Below, one piece after another: positions 59,520-64,000 of a stretch of 64,000 nt of DNA; position 1 is the first letter of the stretch, and each line of letters starts with the position of its first letter. The notes beneath the pieces are model-generated. The model was not told where the DNA came from and searched no databases. It worked only from the letters and a program-made list of their open reading frames with translations. The stretch covers positions 496,001 to 560,000 of the forward strand of contig JBAIAA010000600.1 in NCBI GenBank assembly GCA_037893245.1. Direction: 5' to 3'. The translations under genes and the position numbers were made by a program. This DNA comes from Crossaster papposus. Taxonomy: Eukaryota; Echinodermata; Asteroidea; Velatida; Solasteridae.

Positions 59520-60706
59520 CTTATTATCAGCGCCCTGTGAGATCCACATGACCGAGGCGCACGTGCACAAGGTCACGCGCCACTGACCGTTACTGCCGGG
59601 CAGTTCCATTATGGAAATGAGTAAATAAACAGTAAATGAACAGTAGCACAAAATAATATAATGGTAACAAATCGCGTAGTACTGTTTAGTTCTACTGTAA
59701 TGTATTTGAACGACTTACTTTTCTGATTATAACATCAATACCATACTAGGAAAACATAAATTAAACTGAAAACAATTTCTACTCGAAACTACATGTCAAA
59801 AGCTTCCGAAGACTAGTGTATGAAACTTGGCGCGGTGTGGCAGAGAATCCACCCCTACAGCTTTAATAGTATAATCCAGTAAAAGCCAGAGAAAAAATGG
59901 TTTTATTTGTAAAAGTTCACTTTAAATTCAACCCCAAAATTAAGAGATATCTTAAAACATAGTCTTACATGTTACTAATAAATAAAATCTATACTTAATA
60001 TGATAGAATTGTAGCATTTGACGATGACAGAATAATGATTGGCAATTAAAAGCGTCACAAGTGATGCTTGGCGTACTAGCGCATCCGGGACATTAGATGA
60101 AAGGTCATTTCAGACGCTAGCTGTTAATGGTCAATGCTCTTTAAAGCCTTTGTTCCGACGAACTTATTTAACCAATCAAAATAAGTTTTATATCACAAGA
60201 AAGCTAACAATCAGCATATTTATAAACCGCTTGGCCCGCCCAAAGCAGCCTGGTCACGATGAAATTTAACGAGCGTGGGCTTGCGAAAGCGGGTCATGTA
60301 CAACAAAACTCGCTGTTTTGCCAACTCTCCCACGTAAAAACGAGGACATCTTGCAGACTTAATATTTTTTCAGACGAAACTTAGGAACTGACTGGTATTA
60401 TTTTTAGGTTTTGGATTTCATGAATAGTTGTTCTAGTGACTCGCGGGCGGCCCAATGCTAGCAATGAAATCACTTGTTCATGAACAAAATGCTAATTTGC
60501 CCTATGTACGCAGGCCGCACGGAGCGGATAACTTGACAACGTTTTCATATGCATGCCAGGATCTGACAAACTCCTTGAAGCTCAAACAGTTAGAGTTCAA
60601 AGCGAACTCTTCATGTCTTCATGCAAGGCATACCATCATCCAGCAGCATTATTGCAAGCAGAAGCTTCATTCAAAACGATTAACTTAAATAATTGAATGT
60701 ACCACC
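59520..60706. other. Rest of intron 2 of A6
   Basis: It aligns to 44427-45598 of A4, with small indels. No exon and no further insertion are seen until the palindrome at 60708. Confidence 0.6.
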
Positions 60707-60707
60707 G

Positions 60708-61563
60708 TAGTCCGAGTTACTGGACTCTAGTTTTCGCTTTTTTTTACATTTGGACATCATCTGGCGCCGAGTACTAGAGTCCGAGGAAGTACAACATGCA
60801 TCAGGCCAAATCTCTTAAATGTGGTTCCAAATGTCGCCCAAATCCACAAAAATATTTAACAAAATACCTCAAAATCCCATAAATCGCCTTCCATAATGTG
60901 TCCAAGATCAACTTTCTAGGCTTCGGTGATATTCGCGAACAATTTCTGACCTGCAAATCCAGGAAATTCGACCACGATATTTAAAGTAGTGTGCACTGTG
61001 GCTGCCATCTTTAAATTTTGACGGATACGGTGGCCCAGACGGGACATAATCAGTGGTGATTATTTATTTTGCGACGTTGTGGATTTATTCACGAATGGTT
61101 GTAAATATTGTTTTGCGTCATCATTATTTTGTTCACGACGTGGCAAAAATATTCACTAGTCGTAAATAATTTACGATGCCACAAATTATATTTACGACAT
61201 TGCAAAAATAATCACCACTGATTATGTCCCGTCCGGGCCACCGTATCCATAAACTTTTGGTGTCACTTTTGAAGATGGCGACCAACAGTGCACACTACTT
61301 TAAGACTTTGTTCCTGGAATTGCAGGTCAGAAATTGTTCGCGAATATCACCGAAGCCTAGAAAGTTGATCTTGGACACATATGGAAGGCGATTTATGGGA
61401 TTTTGAGGTATTTTGTTAAATATTTTTGTGGATTTGGGCGACATTTTGAACCACATTTTAAGAGATTTGGCCTGATGCATGTTGTACTTCCTCGGACTCT
61501 AGTAGCGCCAGATGATGTCCAAATGTTAAAAAAGCGATAACTAGAGTCCATTAACTCGGACTA
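60708..61563. mobile_element. Palindromic TIR element with nested MITE, 9-bp target duplication
   Basis: Ends TAGTCCGAGTTA and complement; the arms match for about 320 bp each. GTACCACCG flanks both sides (60699-60707, 61564-61572), while A4 has one copy at about 45588. A second inverted-repeat element lies in the centre (about 61029-61246; ends CGGTGGCCC and GGGCCACCG, with ATAATCACCACTGATTATG inside). Long TIRs with an 8-9-bp duplication suggest a MULE-like or hAT-like non-autonomous element. It sits just before exon 3, about 25 bp from the acceptor. Confidence 0.75.
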
Positions 61564-63083
61564 GTACCACCGATTTTTATTTTTGCCAGGACCTCCCATA
61601 GGAATTATTAGCGTTCTGAACAAAGTCTTACTAGGACGACACTTTCGTGAGCGTTTCACCTTGGCCTCGGGGATTGGACACGCCGGGCAGGCAGTTGCCC
61701 TTCTTGTTTTTGCACCGATGACGCAGCTTTTCCTCGACACCTACGGTTGGAGAGGAGCGTCGCTGCTTATTGCTGGAATCAGCATGCATCAGATTGCTAG
61801 CGCAGCCGTTGTCAGGGTCAGCAAATCACAATACGAGTCTCTTGCTGATAGCTCAGATAACCACAATGATGACACCGACAAGGAAGGATGCAGCAGCCGT
61901 ATTCATCTCGTCAAAGCTTTAGATCTCGGAATATTTATAGAGTTTAGGTTTTGGATTTCGTTGATTTGTCAATTAGGTGTGTCGTTTGCCTTCAATTCTT
62001 GGTTGCTGTATTACGTTCCTCATCTAGAAGTCAAAGGTTTCTCGCCTCAAGTGGCTGCAGCTCTTTGCTCGGCAGCTGCCGTCGGATATTTACTTGGGTC
62101 GATCATCTGGGCGCCCTTCATCGACCGAGGCTTCGTCAAAAGTTCAACAGCGATCATCGTCAGCAACCTATGTCTGACCTTGTCGTTTGTCGTGGATCCC
62201 TGGGTGAATGACATTCCCAGCAATGTGGCCGTCACCTTTGTCTGTGGGATGTTCTTCTCGGCATTATACACCCTCTGTGACGTCGTGACGTCTTCCTTTT
62301 TGTACCCGGAATTCTTGCTGGTTTCGTACCTGGTAAGTATACAATGTCCTGGGCGAGTTTACTGTACGGAACCTTTGTATTGGAGTTATTTGATGGAAAT
62401 ACAAATACATGTGATTTCTTGAGCTTGTTCTCTTCTTTAAAAAATAGTTTTCATTATGACGTCAAAGACTCGAAAAACCAAGTAAATAAAGTGTTGCCAA
62501 ATGTTTTTAAACTGAAGCTCCAAGGAAAACAGTAAATCGATTTCCGACGATTGATGTTATACAATTGTTGACCATATCGGTGTTTTAATTGTTTTTGATA
62601 CATAGGCTGGATGTACGAAGCTAGAGGAAGCTATGACTTGGCGTTTGTCGTGATTGGCCTGGTACCAACTATCAGCCTCCTGCCGCTGATTATTGGGCGA
62701 CTGCGAAAAACCGTGGAGGGTTTGTAATGGGAAATCTTACACGAAGATTGGTGCTGTAAGTTGGTTGGTGTATCTTTTGAACAGAATGCGGATACTTGGA
62801 TCCTTAGCAGCCAGCTATGCCTTAGTAGGATACTAAATACCTATTTTCTACTATGGAGTTGACAACCAGATTGTATTTCATGAAACCTTACTAAGAAACT
62901 TGCTAACTAGTTACATACTAGGCTTATAGGAGAATGTTTGTTGTTGTTAATTTAGTGTTTATATACCGATATTATTGTGAAAACTTGATTTCAAACCGAA
63001 CTTTCAAAGGAAAACGTGAATCAGTGTCCGGCGATTGGTAGGGAGTTATTGACCATAATCGCGTTTGATAGTTTTTATAACAG

Positions 63084-63207
63084 GCTAATATGAAAAGCAA
63101 GAGGAAGCTACGCTTTGCCGGCGTTTGTCGTGATTGGTCTGGTACCAACTATCTGCCTTCTGCCACTGGTTATTGGGAGACTGCGAAAGACAGTGGAAGG
63201 CTTTTGA
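63084..63207 (+). pseudogene. Exon 4' of A6, B-type version
   Basis: It lies 478 bp after exon 4 and reads CGTGATTGGTC, with flank AACAATATTTTAATACTAGC, closer to the B2 relic than to A1. The same in-phase TAA and final TTTTGA are kept. Confidence 0.7.
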
Positions 63208-64000
63208 TGGAAAATCTAACACAAAGAATTACATTACTGCTGTGGCAAGTTTTAAACAATATTTTAATACTAGCTAAATACATATTAATTTATTCCCATT
63301 CATAAACACCTTTCGTTAAAAACAAAAAAAGTATACATTTCCAACGATTTTTTTCAATCGGCGATTACTCTGTCCATTGGACCACGTGTCTACAGTTTGC
63401 ATATTTAAGTGGGTACGGTACGTATGACGTATGTTTATGAATAAAAAAAGGACGGAGTAAATCCACTGACCTCTACACCTGGACATTCCATTGGCTTACA
63501 TAAGTGACGTCTTGGGTCCGCCATGTTTCACTTCTCGTTCGCGCCGACTTCAAGCGTTAGCACAGCAGAATATGGGTCAAGTGGCTGGGCCTACTTTATT
63601 TTTCAAAATGGAAGCGCGTACTTACAGGCTTAGTCTTCACTCGTGCCTTCCGCCCAAATGCATCAAATACGCAAAGTAAGGTACATGACTGTGTACAAAA
63701 AGTTGATTTGACTCAGTCTTTTAATGCTTCAAATTCTACACTTATTACAAGCTCGTCATTTTGCAAGAAACCAACATTTTATATACATATAATGTACAAT
63801 CTGTAAATTTATTACGTTCGCGGATAAAATGCCACACAATAAAAATGAGACAAACGTAGAAATAAATGTATTTTAAAATCTTAAGAAACTTCAAGTGATC
63901 CTCCCTCGATGGACACAAATTGATCATTGAAATAACATTTAAGAAAGGTACATGTAACATTAGTGTTCTGGTAGGTCGGGCGTTGATTGACTCATGTTTA
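63208..64000. other. Right-edge flank after A6
   Basis: B-type 3' flank runs to about 63400. A partial foldback half-element (63409-63577; CCACTGACCTCTACACC end, CCGCCATGTT core) follows. From about 63580 to the end I see no gene or known repeat. Confidence 0.55.

Larger units (their letters stand above)
57258..62727 (+). pseudogene. A6: monocarboxylate-transporter-like gene, frameshifted
   Basis: Exons are 57258-57438, 57782-57925, 61590-62332 and 62606-62727, with intact GT-AG sites. Exon 3 is 743 nt instead of 795: 52 bp are missing near 62289, between TGTGACGTCGTGAC and GTCTTCCTTTTTG. The frame shifts after LYTLCDVVT; if spliced normally it then hits a stop within exon 4. TM10/11-12 and the C-terminus are lost, so transport function is unlikely. 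Exons 1 and 2 are intact subtype A (NMMWGCIKKSMGILL; LSLAVIAG), and the start context is slightly weaker (CATCGTCATGG). Exon 4 itself is undamaged, which suggests recent inactivation. The 3' flank is B-type (CAGCCAGCTATGCC), the reverse of B5. Confidence 0.85.

Overview
The window is animal nuclear DNA, AT-rich and crowded with transposons. It most resembles a marine invertebrate (echinoderm, hemichordate or lancelet are my guesses; the sequence does not settle it). Genes are split by GT-AG introns, and the non-coding DNA is filled with MITEs, foldback elements, solo LTRs, a Helitron family, a LINE, a Penelope-like element and a Ty3/gypsy fossil.

The only recognisable host genes are a plus-strand tandem array of monocarboxylate-transporter-like genes (SLC16 family, major facilitator superfamily). 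Each intact copy has four coding exons of 181, 144, 795 and 122 nt, and the full product is 413 aa. Two subtypes alternate: A1 (exons 2-4, from 1347), B2 (10592-14724), an A-type exon 1 standing alone (17930-18110), B3 (18660-21416), A4 (35770-46849), B5 (50249-52975) and A6 (57258-62727, frameshifted by a 52-bp deletion in exon 3). Every gene is followed about 480 bp downstream by a decayed duplicate of its last exon (exon 4'), so that duplication predates the array. A-type copies carry a minus-strand Helitron-like element in intron 2; B-type copies lack it. 3' flanks are swapped between subtypes in B5 and A6, and A4 exon 2 is an A/B mosaic, so unequal crossing-over or gene conversion has been active.

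Layout: 1-7.3 kb A1; 7.3-10.6 kb flank with a MITE and a transposon carrying a 20-bp minisatellite; 10.6-15.2 kb B2; 15.2-17.9 kb foldback MITEs, a solo LTR and half of a large palindrome; 17.9-21.9 kb lone A exon and B3; 22.3-28.1 kb LINE interrupted by an LTR-element fossil; 28.2-35.2 kb nested foldbacks, a 1.16-kb palindrome and an inverted repeat pair around Penelope-like RT remains; 35.3-46.9 kb A4, whose intron 2 holds a near-identical 2.17-kb triplication; 47-50 kb MITEs and a promoter-like block; 50.2-53.5 kb B5; 53.5-57.2 kb flank with a GC-rich TIR element; 57.2-63.2 kb A6; the rest is flank. Because the copies are so similar, paralogous empty sites define the ends of many insertions precisely and give relative ages.

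I saw no tRNA, rRNA, CRISPR or operon-like structure. The most interesting feature is the A/B array itself, with its conserved relic exon and its insertion record. All family assignments are from motif recognition, without database searches.
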